Assembly (NCBI GenBank): GCA_001799045.1
Contig: MGRY01000161.1
Location: 1 to 14,758 of the forward strand
From: Deltaproteobacteria bacterium RIFCSPLOWO2_02_56_12
Lineage (GTDB): Bacteria > Desulfobacterota > Binatia > UBA9968
Direction of reading: 5' to 3'
Length of the DNA stretch: 14,758 nucleotides
Part shown: positions 1 to 5,608 of the stretch, piece by piece
How positions within the stretch are numbered: position 1 is the first letter of the stretch
Layout: each line of letters begins with the position of its first letter
The notes under the pieces: model-generated
The model's database searches: none
Told to the model about the DNA's origin: nothing
Seen by the model: only the letters and a program-made list of their open reading frames with translations
Translations under genes and position numbers: made by a program

Positions 1-189
1 GAGGTGACCGATGCAGTCCGCAAAAACGTCACGATCAACTGGACGCTCCGGGAGAACGTGCGCGCTCAGCTCCGCGTGATCATCAAGCGAATCCTTCGCA
101 AATACGGCTACCCGCCGGACAAGCAAGAGAAGGCGACGCAAACTGTTTTAGAACAAGTCGAGTTGCTGGGCTGGGAAGTGGCGGCGTAG
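1..189 (+). CDS. hsdR: Type I restriction enzyme R subunit, C-terminal end (5' truncated by window)
   Basis: The reading frame is open from the first base and ends at TAG 187-189, so this is the 3' end of a gene that starts outside the window; the GTG at position 4 is internal, not a start. The visible 62 residues include the stretch VRAQLRVIIKRILRKYG followed by YPPDKQEKATQTVLEQ, which I recognise as the conserved extreme C-terminus (helical, DUF3387-type) of HsdR subunits of type I restriction-modification enzymes. HsdR is the ATP-dependent DNA-translocating and cleaving subunit and works with HsdM and HsdS. The helicase and nuclease domains lie outside the window, so activity cannot be judged. 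No hsdM or hsdS follows here; any partners must be upstream. The call rests on recalled family sequence rather than a search, but the match is strong. Confidence 0.85.
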   Translation, partial: EVTDAVRKNVTINWTLRENVRAQLRVIIKRILRKYGYPPDKQEKATQTVLEQVELLGWEVAA

Positions 190-423
190 GTAAATTCAAA
201 GAGAAGCAGGTCAGGGGTTCCTTTTTTGCTCTTTATCATCTCAGAACTGGTCCGGACGGCTCTACCTTTTGAGCAGCGGTTCTCAACCCTCATCCCTCAA
301 AAATTCGACTGCCCGCAGCCATCAGCCTTTGCATGCTCCGTTCTAGCGCAACACCTGCCGGGCTTGGTCTAATTGTACGAGAGAACCTTGCCTGCACAGA
401 TCCTCGATCTCCTATGACAAGCG

Positions 424-453
424 CATATTTGCAATTCCTTAGAAATTAAGATA
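424..453. repeat. 30-bp direct repeat, copy 1
   Basis: This 30-base sequence begins CATATTTGCAATTCCTTA and recurs at 1425-1454 with a single difference (G here, T there, at offset 19). The copies are 1001 bp apart and in the same orientation, and they bracket the transposase remnant and the Uma2 gene. Copy 1 forms the left part of a longer palindrome (433-460). Direct-repeat flanks can arise from element duplication or from target-site duplication, but 30 bp is long for the latter. Confidence 0.8.
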
Positions 454-460
454 AGGAATT
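433..460. repeat. REP-like palindrome (9-bp arms)
   Basis: AATTCCTTA (433-441) and TAAGGAATT (452-460) are perfect 9-bp inverted arms around a 10-base loop. It lies about 70 bases upstream of the REP-associated transposase remnant, the place where such transposases often have palindromic partners. There is no T-run after it, so it is unlikely to be a terminator. In the second direct-repeat copy only the left arm survives. Confidence 0.7.
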
Positions 461-477
461 CCGGGGGAATTCCGGGG
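456..477. repeat. Perfect 11-bp tandem duplication
   Basis: GAATTCCGGGG occurs twice back to back (456-466 and 467-477). The unit overlaps the right arm of the palindrome and runs into GGGGACAGTATACC. It may reflect replication slippage or a junction left by an insertion. Confidence 0.8.
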
Positions 478-491
478 ACAGTATACCGCAA

Positions 492-521
492 TTGACAAGT
501 AGCATGAGACAGGTGCAGAAT
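492..521 (+). promoter_or_regulatory. Possible sigma-70 type promoter upstream of the remnant and Uma2
   Basis: TTGACA (492-497) is a perfect -35 hexamer. After 18 bases comes CAGAAT (516-521), which matches 4 of 6 positions of TATAAT. It would transcribe the transposase remnant at 530 and possibly the Uma2 gene at 709. The -10 is weak and TTGACA is also a common part of transposon-flank sequences in such genomes, so this is tentative. Confidence 0.25.
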
Positions 522-529
522 CTGCCGCC

Positions 530-613
530 ATGGCAAGGATCGCCCGAGTGGTCGTTCCAGATTTCCCGCATCACGTTGTGCAACGTAGGGGAGAAAAAGG
601 GGTCACCCATTAG
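530..613 (+). pseudogene. REP-associated tyrosine transposase (IS200/IS605-like), 5' remnant
   Basis: An ATG at 530 opens a 27-codon frame ending at TAG 611-613. The first 20 residues include MARIARVVVP and FPHHVVQRR, the characteristic N-terminus of REP-associated tyrosine transposases (RAYT; Y1 HUH-type, IS200-like), where PHHV precedes a QRG-type motif. Full-length members are roughly 150-300 residues. Here identity stops after QRR and the rest (GEKGVTH) is unrelated, so the catalytic HUH motif and tyrosine are missing. The gene is therefore a deletion remnant. It sits just after short repeats typical of the flank of such elements and before the Uma2 gene. Confidence 0.75.
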
Positions 614-697
614 AAGGCTGCTGTCAAGAGCCTCAGCGCCCTTGACAAGAAGATCGAATTGTTTCAGGCTGTGTTTGCAAAGTCGGAACGCATTTAG
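614..697 (+). pseudogene. Possible 3' remnant of an unidentified gene
   Basis: Directly after the TAG of the transposase remnant, the same reading frame stays open for 27 codons to TAG 695-697. The translation runs KAAVKSLSALDKK then IELFQAVFAKSERI, an amphipathic, protein-like helix pattern. It has no start codon of its own and looks like the C-terminal tail of a lost gene joined to the transposase fragment. I do not recognise the family. Its stop codon overlaps the AGGAGG ribosome binding site of the Uma2 gene, which suggests the lost gene was once translationally linked to Uma2. Chance open frame is a real alternative. Confidence 0.3.
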
Positions 698-708
698 GAG
701 GCCACCGC

Positions 709-1281
709 ATGGCGTCTATCTTCCCTCAAAGCATTCCACGGGGTAGGATCATCCTGACGTATGACGACTATCGTCTCTTGCCTGACGACCGGAACCGTTA
801 TGAGATCCTTGACGGGGAGCTTTCCGTGACGCCGGCGCCCAGCATAAAACATCAGAGGATTTCTGGCCGCCTTTATCTCATCCTTGCTAATCACATTTTT
901 GCCAACCATCTCGGCGACATCTATACAGCGCCTACCGATCTGATTCTCGCTCCCACGATCGTTGCCCAACCCGACCTCATTTTCATTGGCAACGATCGCC
1001 GCCACATTGTAACAGAAAGGGCCATCGAAGGGTCGCCAACTCTCCTCATCGAGATTCTTTCACCCTCTACCAACCGCACGGACCGCCTCACCAAGGCGCA
1101 GCTTTATGCCAAGCATCAGGTGCCTCACTACTGGCTCGTAGATTCTGACCAGCAGACTCTCGAAGCCTATGACTTAGTCAGAGACCACTATGATTTGGTC
1201 GTCAGTGCCAAAGATGCTGAGGTATTTACCCCTTCCCTTTTCCCTGATCTCTCCATTCGGCTCGCCGATCTTTGGCAGTAA
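709..1281 (+). CDS. Uma2 family endonuclease-fold protein (DUF820, PD-(D/E)XK)
   Basis: A 190-residue protein with a strong ribosome binding site (AGGAGG 696-701, 7 bases before ATG 709). It carries the Uma2/DUF820 pattern in order: N-terminal YEILDGEL (31-38), then QPDLIF with D89, then LLIEILSPST with E115, then a lysine (K129) in the following helix, and HYWLVD (140-145). D89, E115 and K129 are the likely PD-(D/E)XK metal-binding and catalytic residues, so the fold looks intact. Length is normal for the family. Uma2 proteins are abundant in cyanobacteria and other environmental bacteria, often in multiple copies and often near mobile DNA; their biological role is largely unknown. Here the gene stands alone between transposon debris and the aromatic operon, inside a pair of 30-bp direct repeats, consistent with an acquired cargo gene. 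Nuclease activity is inferred from the fold only. Confidence 0.85.
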   Translation: MASIFPQSIPRGRIILTYDDYRLLPDDRNRYEILDGELSVTPAPSIKHQRISGRLYLILANHIFANHLGDIYTAPTDLILAPTIVAQPDLIFIGNDRRHIVTERAIEGSPTLLIEILSPSTNRTDRLTKAQLYAKHQVPHYWLVDSDQQTLEAYDLVRDHYDLVVSAKDAEVFTPSLFPDLSIRLADLWQ

Positions 1282-1305
1282 GTAAGGTCCCTGGACAAAT
1301 GTCAA

Positions 1306-1346
1306 AGGGGTCTTTTGTTGACAATTGGATTCCTTCCTTGACCCCT
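1306..1346. repeat. Short inverted repeat AGGGGTC / GACCCCT
   Basis: AGGGGTC (1306-1312) and GACCCCT (1340-1346) are perfect 7-bp inverted arms with a 27-base spacer that includes TTGACA. The loop is long and there is no trailing T-run, so terminator function is unlikely. GGGGTC-type motifs also occur at 600-606 next to the transposase remnant, suggesting these are traces of the same type of transposon flank. Confidence 0.4.
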
Positions 1347-1424
1347 AGACTTACTTGCGCTGCCTGATTATCTCTTCGACCGGGCTCTCTTTACTTCTCA
1401 GCGGTGGTTGGATTACCGCCGACC

Positions 1425-1454
1425 CATATTTGCAATTCCTTATAAATTAAGATA
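1425..1454. repeat. 30-bp direct repeat, copy 2
   Basis: Identical to 424-453 at 29 of 30 positions. After the repeat the sequences diverge: copy 1 continues into the right palindrome arm, copy 2 into AT-rich sequence containing TATACT. It lies 52 bases before the pheA start, so it marks the boundary between the accessory stretch and the housekeeping operon and may contribute to the pheA promoter region. Confidence 0.8.
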
Positions 1455-1465
1455 GGTTATATACT
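1436..1465 (+). promoter_or_regulatory. Possible promoter of the aromatic amino acid operon
   Basis: TATACT (1460-1465) matches 5 of 6 positions of the -10 consensus and lies in an AT-rich stretch 41 bases before the pheA GTG. The best-placed -35 (TTCCTT at 1436-1441, 18-base spacing) is poor. Part of the region is the 30-bp repeat. The next gene boundaries downstream are overlaps or very short gaps, so this is the logical place for the operon promoter, but the hexamer evidence alone is weak. Confidence 0.25.
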
Positions 1466-1505
1466 TTGGCGCGAGTTTTGGTTATGCAAAAGATGGTGCG
1501 CCCAT

Positions 1506-2594
1506 GTGAGGTTTTCATTGAGCCGTAAAGAGCCGGTCGATGCGCTCAGAAAAAAGATCGATCAAGTTGATGAAAAAATCCTAGAGCTTCTGAACGAAAG
1601 GGCCTCTCTTGCCCAAAAGATCGGGCATGAGAAGAGTCTGGGGAAAGAAGAAGTTTACGTTCCCAGCCGTGAAAAGGAGATCTTCCGAAGGCTTTCCGAA
1701 CTGAATCGGGGGCCGCTTCCAAGACAGGCTATCCACTCCATCTACCGCGAGATACTTTCTGCCTCTCGCTCCCTGGAAGCTTCCGTTAGGATCGCTTATT
1801 TCGGTCCCGAGGCGACCTTCACGCACATGGCGGCGCGTGAGAAATTCGGCTCGTCGGCATCTTTTATTCCGCTCGCTAGCATACCGGATGTCTTCCAGGA
1901 GGTCAGCCAGGGGCGGGCGGGCTATGGGGTTGTGCCGATTGAAAATTCTACCGAAGGAGTAGTGACGCATACCCTGGATATGCTGGTTGAGGCCGATGTC
2001 AGGATTTGTGCCGAGGCCTCTTTAGAGATTCATCTTTACCTGTTATCGCGCTCCGGCCGTGCGGCGGATATCCAGCGTATCGTCTCGCACCCTCAGGCCC
2101 TGGCGCAGTGTCGGCGATGGCTGGCGAATCATTTTCCGAACCTTCGGGTGGATGAGGCGGCCAGCACGGCCCAGGCGGCCCAGTTGGCGGCGACAGATCC
2201 AAACCTGGCGGCCGTCGCTAGTAGTTTGGCGAAAGAGCTATACGGATTGCAGGTCGTGGAGGCAAATATCGAAGACCATTCCAATAATATCACTCGTTTT
2301 CTTGTCATCGGCGATCAGCAGCCGCGACCGAGCGGAGATGACAAGACCTCGATCGTTTTCTCGGTCAAGGACGAGGTTGGGATTCTGCACCGCATGTTGG
2401 AACCCTTTGCCAAGAACCGAATCAACTTGAGCAAGATCGAGTCGCGCCCTCTGAAGCATAAGCCTTGGGAGTACCTCTTTTTTCTGGACCTGGAAGGGCA
2501 TATAGAGGAGCCGAGAATTCAGAGGGCAATAAAGAAGCTTGAGAAGATCTGTCTGTTTATCAAAGTCCTAGGTTCCTATCCTTGTGGTGTATGA
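1506..2594 (+). CDS. pheA: Bifunctional chorismate mutase / prephenate dehydratase (P-protein)
   Basis: This 362-residue protein has three domains in the usual P-protein order. The chorismate mutase helical domain is at about 10-90 (LRKKIDQVDEKIL, YVPSREKEIF). The prephenate dehydratase domain is at about 94-270 (GPEATFTHMAA 100-110, PIENSTEGVV 144-153, and TRF 263-265 after NIEDHSNN). The C-terminal ACT domain is at about 280-355 with the ESRP motif (312-315), the usual phenylalanine feedback site. It converts chorismate to prephenate and then phenylpyruvate. The GTG at 1506 is the first in-frame start; a TTG at 1518 is the alternative. No good Shine-Dalgarno is visible. An ATG-TGA start-stop (1504-1509) overlaps the GTG. 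The end overlaps the next gene by ATGA, indicating translational coupling. It is the first gene of the operon. Confidence 0.95.
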   Translation: MRFSLSRKEPVDALRKKIDQVDEKILELLNERASLAQKIGHEKSLGKEEVYVPSREKEIFRRLSELNRGPLPRQAIHSIYREILSASRSLEASVRIAYFGPEATFTHMAAREKFGSSASFIPLASIPDVFQEVSQGRAGYGVVPIENSTEGVVTHTLDMLVEADVRICAEASLEIHLYLLSRSGRAADIQRIVSHPQALAQCRRWLANHFPNLRVDEAASTAQAAQLAATDPNLAAVASSLAKELYGLQVVEANIEDHSNNITRFLVIGDQQPRPSGDDKTSIVFSVKDEVGILHRMLEPFAKNRINLSKIESRPLKHKPWEYLFFLDLEGHIEEPRIQRAIKKLEKICLFIKVLGSYPCGV

Positions 2595-3685
2595 ATATTG
2601 TTGATCAAGTTCCGGATTATATCCGCTCTCTGATTCCTTATGCTCCCGGGAAACCGATAGAGGAGGTAGAACGGGAATATGGGATCGAGGGCTCGGTGAA
2701 ACTCGCATCCAATGAGAATCCGCTCGGGCCGTCCCCCCGCGCGGTGAAGGCATTGCAAGAGAAGCTCCATCAACTCCATCTCTATCCGGACGGCGATTGC
2801 TTTTACCTCAAGCAAGGGCTGGCAGCAAAACTGGGGGTATCGCAGGAGCAGTTGATTTTCGGCAATGGCTCCAACGAGCTCATCGAGCTGGCAGTGCGAA
2901 CCTTCATGCGCCCCGGCGATGAGGCGGTGATGGCTGGCCAGGCGTTTGTTATTTACCGCCTCGTTGTGCAAGCCGCCGGCGGTTCTTGTAACGTGGTCCC
3001 GCTCAAGAATTTCACCCACGATCTGGAGGCCATGGCCCGGGCGATCACGGGTAGAACCCGAATAGTTTTTTTGGCCAATCCCAATAATCCTACGGGGACG
3101 ATCTATCGCAGGAAGGAATGGGAGGGCTTTCTCGAACGAATTACACCGGAGCTCCTGCTGATCGTAGATGAGGCCTATTTCGAGTATGTTACGGATCCCG
3201 ATTATCCGAATTCGCTTTCTTATCACGGCGAGTCCGGGGCGCTCTTAACGCTGCGTACGTTTTCCAAACTCTATGGTCTGGCCGGGCTCAGGATCGGCTA
3301 TGGGGTTGGCCCCAAGAAGGTGGTCGACCTAATGCATCGGGTGCGCCAACCCTTTAACGTCAATGCCGCGGCCCAATGGGCGGCGTTGGCGGCGCTGGAG
3401 GATCATGAGCACGTGATGCGGAGCCTTAAGGTAAACCGGGAGGGAATGGGTTATCTGAACGAGGAGATTGCCAAGCTGGGGCTGGAGCGCATCCCCAGCC
3501 AGGGAAATTTCATCCTTATTCGCGTGGGCGACGGCCAGACAGTTTTCAACCGGCTCCTCAAGCGGGGGGTTATTGTGCGGCCAATGGGGGCCTACAATTT
3601 TCCCGAATATATTCGGGTAACCGTTGGAACCGCAAAAGAGAACAGTAGATTTATTAATGAGTTAAATAATATAATTAAAGATTAA
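2591..3685 (+). CDS. hisC: HisC-like PLP aminotransferase (histidinol-phosphate / aromatic aminotransferase)
   Basis: A class I/II fold-type I aminotransferase of 364 residues, the usual HisC length. Visible motifs: LASNENPLGPSP (38-49) at the N-terminus, NPNNPTG (163-169), VDEAYFEY (192-199) with the cofactor-contacting D193 and Y196, SKLYGLAGLRIGYG (225-238) with Schiff-base lysine K226, and R342 in IRVTVGT, a likely substrate-carboxylate arginine. I chose ATG 2591, which overlaps the pheA stop as ATGA; an upstream TTG at 2582 in the same frame is less likely. HisC homologs in aromatic operons commonly act on phenylpyruvate and 4-hydroxyphenylpyruvate, giving Phe and Tyr. Sitting between pheA and aroF/tyrA, it probably does that here, with or without a histidine role. 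The gene symbol reflects family, not proven substrate. Confidence 0.85.
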   Translation: MNIVDQVPDYIRSLIPYAPGKPIEEVEREYGIEGSVKLASNENPLGPSPRAVKALQEKLHQLHLYPDGDCFYLKQGLAAKLGVSQEQLIFGNGSNELIELAVRTFMRPGDEAVMAGQAFVIYRLVVQAAGGSCNVVPLKNFTHDLEAMARAITGRTRIVFLANPNNPTGTIYRRKEWEGFLERITPELLLIVDEAYFEYVTDPDYPNSLSYHGESGALLTLRTFSKLYGLAGLRIGYGVGPKKVVDLMHRVRQPFNVNAAAQWAALAALEDHEHVMRSLKVNREGMGYLNEEIAKLGLERIPSQGNFILIRVGDGQTVFNRLLKRGVIVRPMGAYNFPEYIRVTVGTAKENSRFINELNNIIKD

Positions 3686-3706
3686 TGAGAGATTAATGGG
3701 GGTCTA

Positions 3707-4720
3707 ATGATAGTCGTCTTAAAACCGGGCTTGACTCAAGAAGAAATTCACAAGGTTGTCGAGAGGATCGAGAGTTTTGGCCTCAGGGCCCATCTTTCTG
3801 AAGGGAAGGAGAGAACGATTATCGGGGCCATCGGAGACGAGCGGCTCCTTGCCGATCAAACGCTCGAGTCGTTTCCCGGCGTCGAGAAAGTGCTGCCGAT
3901 TCTAAAGCCTTACAAGCTCGTGAGTCGAGAGTTCCAAAGGGCCAATACTATAATCGAAGTCAACGGACATAAAATAGGGGGAAAGAAAATCCACGTCATG
4001 GCGGGCCCCTGTTCTGTAGAGTCGAAAAATCAAGTTCTCGAGTCAGCGGTTCCGGTGAAAGAAGCGGGCGCGACGTTTCTCCGCGGCGGGGCCTTTAAGC
4101 CCAGGACCTCCCCATACTCCTTTCAGGGGCTTGGGGAAGAGGGCCTGAGCTATCTGGCTCATGCCCGGGAGGTGACCGGTCTGCCAATCATTACAGAGGT
4201 CCTCGATCCGCGCGATCTGGATGTGGTTTACCGCTATACCGATATCCTGCAGATCGGCGCGAGAAACATGCAGAACTTCAAGCTGCTGACCGAGGTGGGG
4301 AAGCTCAATAAACCGGTCATGCTCAAGCGCGGCATGAGCGCGACGATCCAGGAGTTTCTCCTGTCGGCCGAGTACATCGCATCCGAGGGGAATCGGAAGA
4401 TAATCCTCTGCGAGCGGGGAATCCGAACCTATGAGACGGAAACCAGAAATACTCTGGACCTGAGCGCCGTTCCCATTTTGAAACAGCTTTCTCACCTTCC
4501 GGTCTTCGTCGATCCGAGCCATGGAACGGGCAGGTGGGATCTGGTGCCTCCCATGGCTTTGGCAGGGATTGCCGCCGGCGCCGACGGGCTTCTGATCGAA
4601 GTCCATTCCCATCCAGAATTGGCTTTGAGCGACGGCCCGCAATCGTTGAAACCGGACAAGTTTGCCGCCCTTATGAAAGATCTTAAGAAAGTGGCGGAAG
4701 CCCTCGGCAGGGAGATCTAG
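3707..4720 (+). CDS. aroF: 3-deoxy-7-phosphoheptulonate synthase (DAHP synthase, type I-beta)
   Basis: This enzyme condenses phosphoenolpyruvate and erythrose 4-phosphate to DAHP, the committing step of the shikimate pathway. The 337-residue protein has a small N-terminal ferredoxin/ACT-like domain (about 1-75) and a TIM-barrel catalytic domain. Catalytic signatures are GPCSVES (100-106) with metal ligand C102, KPRTSPYSFQG (131-141), K207-R208-G209, DPSHGTG (269-275) with H272, E298 in IEVH, and D309 in SDG; the full metal-ligand set C/H/E/D is present. The N-terminal domain matches the architecture of type I-beta enzymes such as that of Thermotoga maritima, where it mediates tyrosine inhibition, so feedback control is plausible. 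ATG 3707 follows GGGGGT (3698-3703). The stop overlaps the next start in TAGTG. Confidence 0.95.
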   Translation: MIVVLKPGLTQEEIHKVVERIESFGLRAHLSEGKERTIIGAIGDERLLADQTLESFPGVEKVLPILKPYKLVSREFQRANTIIEVNGHKIGGKKIHVMAGPCSVESKNQVLESAVPVKEAGATFLRGGAFKPRTSPYSFQGLGEEGLSYLAHAREVTGLPIITEVLDPRDLDVVYRYTDILQIGARNMQNFKLLTEVGKLNKPVMLKRGMSATIQEFLLSAEYIASEGNRKIILCERGIRTYETETRNTLDLSAVPILKQLSHLPVFVDPSHGTGRWDLVPPMALAGIAAGADGLLIEVHSHPELALSDGPQSLKPDKFAALMKDLKKVAEALGREI

Positions 4721-5583
4721 TGGCCTTCATGTTTCGCAAGATGGTAGTTGCCGGGGTGGGATTGATCGGGGGCTCATTGGCATTGGCGGCCCGGAAACAG
4801 GGTTTGGTCAAAGAGGTTGTCGGCTATGGACGGGGAGAGGAGAATCTCCGGCTGGCTCGAAGAAGAGGCATCATAGACCGCTACTTCTCAAGCCCTGGCG
4901 AGATCCCGAAGGGAGTTGACCTGGTGATTTTGGGTACGCCTGTTCAAGCCACGGTATCTCTGGCCGCCTCGTTTCTGCCCGGACTTGAGCCGGGCTGTTT
5001 GATCAGCGATGTGGGGAGCGTCAAGGCAGGGATCGTGCGCGATATGGAAAAGCTACTCCCGTCTCAGATGTCATTTGTCGGCGCCCATCCCATAGCCGGA
5101 AGCGAGCAGTGGGGCGCCCAGGCGGCAATCGCCGCTCTTTTCTCCGGCCATCGCTGTATCCTTACCCCCACTCGAAACACTGATCAGGATGCGCTTAAAA
5201 AAATGACCGTTTTCTGGCGGCGTATAGGCGCGAGGGTGGAGATCATGGATCCTCATCTCCACGATAAGATCCTGGGAGTGGTGAGCCATCTCCCCCATGT
5301 CCTGGTTTATGCCCTGGTCAATACCTTAAGCCGGACCAGGGTGGACTCGGTAGACTTGAAGCAATACTGTGGCGGGGGCTTTAAGGATTTCACTAGGATT
5401 GCCTCCAGCCGCGCGGAAATCTGGCGCGACATCTGCCTGGTCAATCGCCGGGCGATTGGGAAGAGTTTGGGTGATTACATCAAGAATTTGGAGCGCTTGA
5501 AGAAGTTGATGCGCGACGGGAAGGGAAGCCTGCTGGAGCGAGAATTTGCCCGGGCCAATGAAGTGCGGAGGCAGATAGCTTAA
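4720..5583 (+). CDS. tyrA: Prephenate (or arogenate) dehydrogenase
   Basis: A 287-residue NAD(P)-dependent oxidative decarboxylase for the tyrosine branch. The N-terminal Rossmann motif is GVGLIGGSLA (12-21). DVGSVK (97-102) follows, then GAHPIAGSEQWGA (121-133) with H123, SHLPHVL (189-195) with H190 and H193, and GGGFKDFTRIASS (218-230), all standard TyrA signatures. Length is that of monofunctional TyrA; there is no chorismate mutase or C-terminal ACT domain. Whether prephenate or arogenate is preferred cannot be read reliably. The GTG at 4720 is chosen because it has GGAG (4711-4714) at a good distance and overlaps the aroF stop (TAGTG); an in-frame ATG at 4729 is an alternative. The C-terminal 30 residues are a charged helix. 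Confidence 0.93.
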   Translation: MAFMFRKMVVAGVGLIGGSLALAARKQGLVKEVVGYGRGEENLRLARRRGIIDRYFSSPGEIPKGVDLVILGTPVQATVSLAASFLPGLEPGCLISDVGSVKAGIVRDMEKLLPSQMSFVGAHPIAGSEQWGAQAAIAALFSGHRCILTPTRNTDQDALKKMTVFWRRIGARVEIMDPHLHDKILGVVSHLPHVLVYALVNTLSRTRVDSVDLKQYCGGGFKDFTRIASSRAEIWRDICLVNRRAIGKSLGDYIKNLERLKKLMRDGKGSLLEREFARANEVRRQIA

Positions 5584-5608
5584 GTCAAGGCACAATGCAA
5601 AGCGCAAA

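Larger units (their letters stand above)
190..529. other. Gene-free stretch between hsdR and the transposase remnant
   Basis: There is no credible gene on either strand; the open frames here are short and lack family signatures. The first part (190-420) shows nothing I can name. A T-run at 222-227 is not preceded by a strong GC hairpin, so I do not call a terminator. The second part (424-480) is dense in small repeats (listed separately) and reads like the flank of a REP-associated transposase, including the motif GGGACAGTATACC at 475-487. This fits decay of a small mobile element next to a restriction locus. Confidence 0.6.

Noticed and set aside
206..232. T-run TTTTTT at 222-227 as an intrinsic terminator for hsdR
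   Set aside because: No stable GC-rich stem sits directly before it; only a 3-bp AGG/CCT pairing is visible.
492..746. 84-codon frame from TTG 492 on the + strand
   Set aside because: It runs out of frame across the transposase remnant and into Uma2, has no ribosome binding site or family motif, and is low-complexity in places.
1318..1351. TTGACA at 1318-1323 with TAGACT at 1346-1351 as a promoter
   Set aside because: The spacing is 22 bases, too long for a sigma-70 promoter; the TTGACA lies in the spacer of a transposon-like inverted repeat.
1299..1367. 22-codon frame (MSKGSFVDNW...) before pheA as a leader peptide for attenuation
   Set aside because: It has only one Phe, no run of Phe or Tyr codons, no Shine-Dalgarno, and no terminator/antiterminator pair after it.
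2582..2590. TTG 2582 as start of the aminotransferase
   Set aside because: ATG 2591 is a better codon, overlaps the pheA stop as ATGA, and fits the family N-terminus; TTG would add Leu-Trp-Cys only.
4043..4642. Long antisense frame opposite aroF, and similar ones opposite cmk, sppA and the VWA gene
   Set aside because: All lie wholly inside well-supported genes, lack ribosome binding sites and domain motifs.
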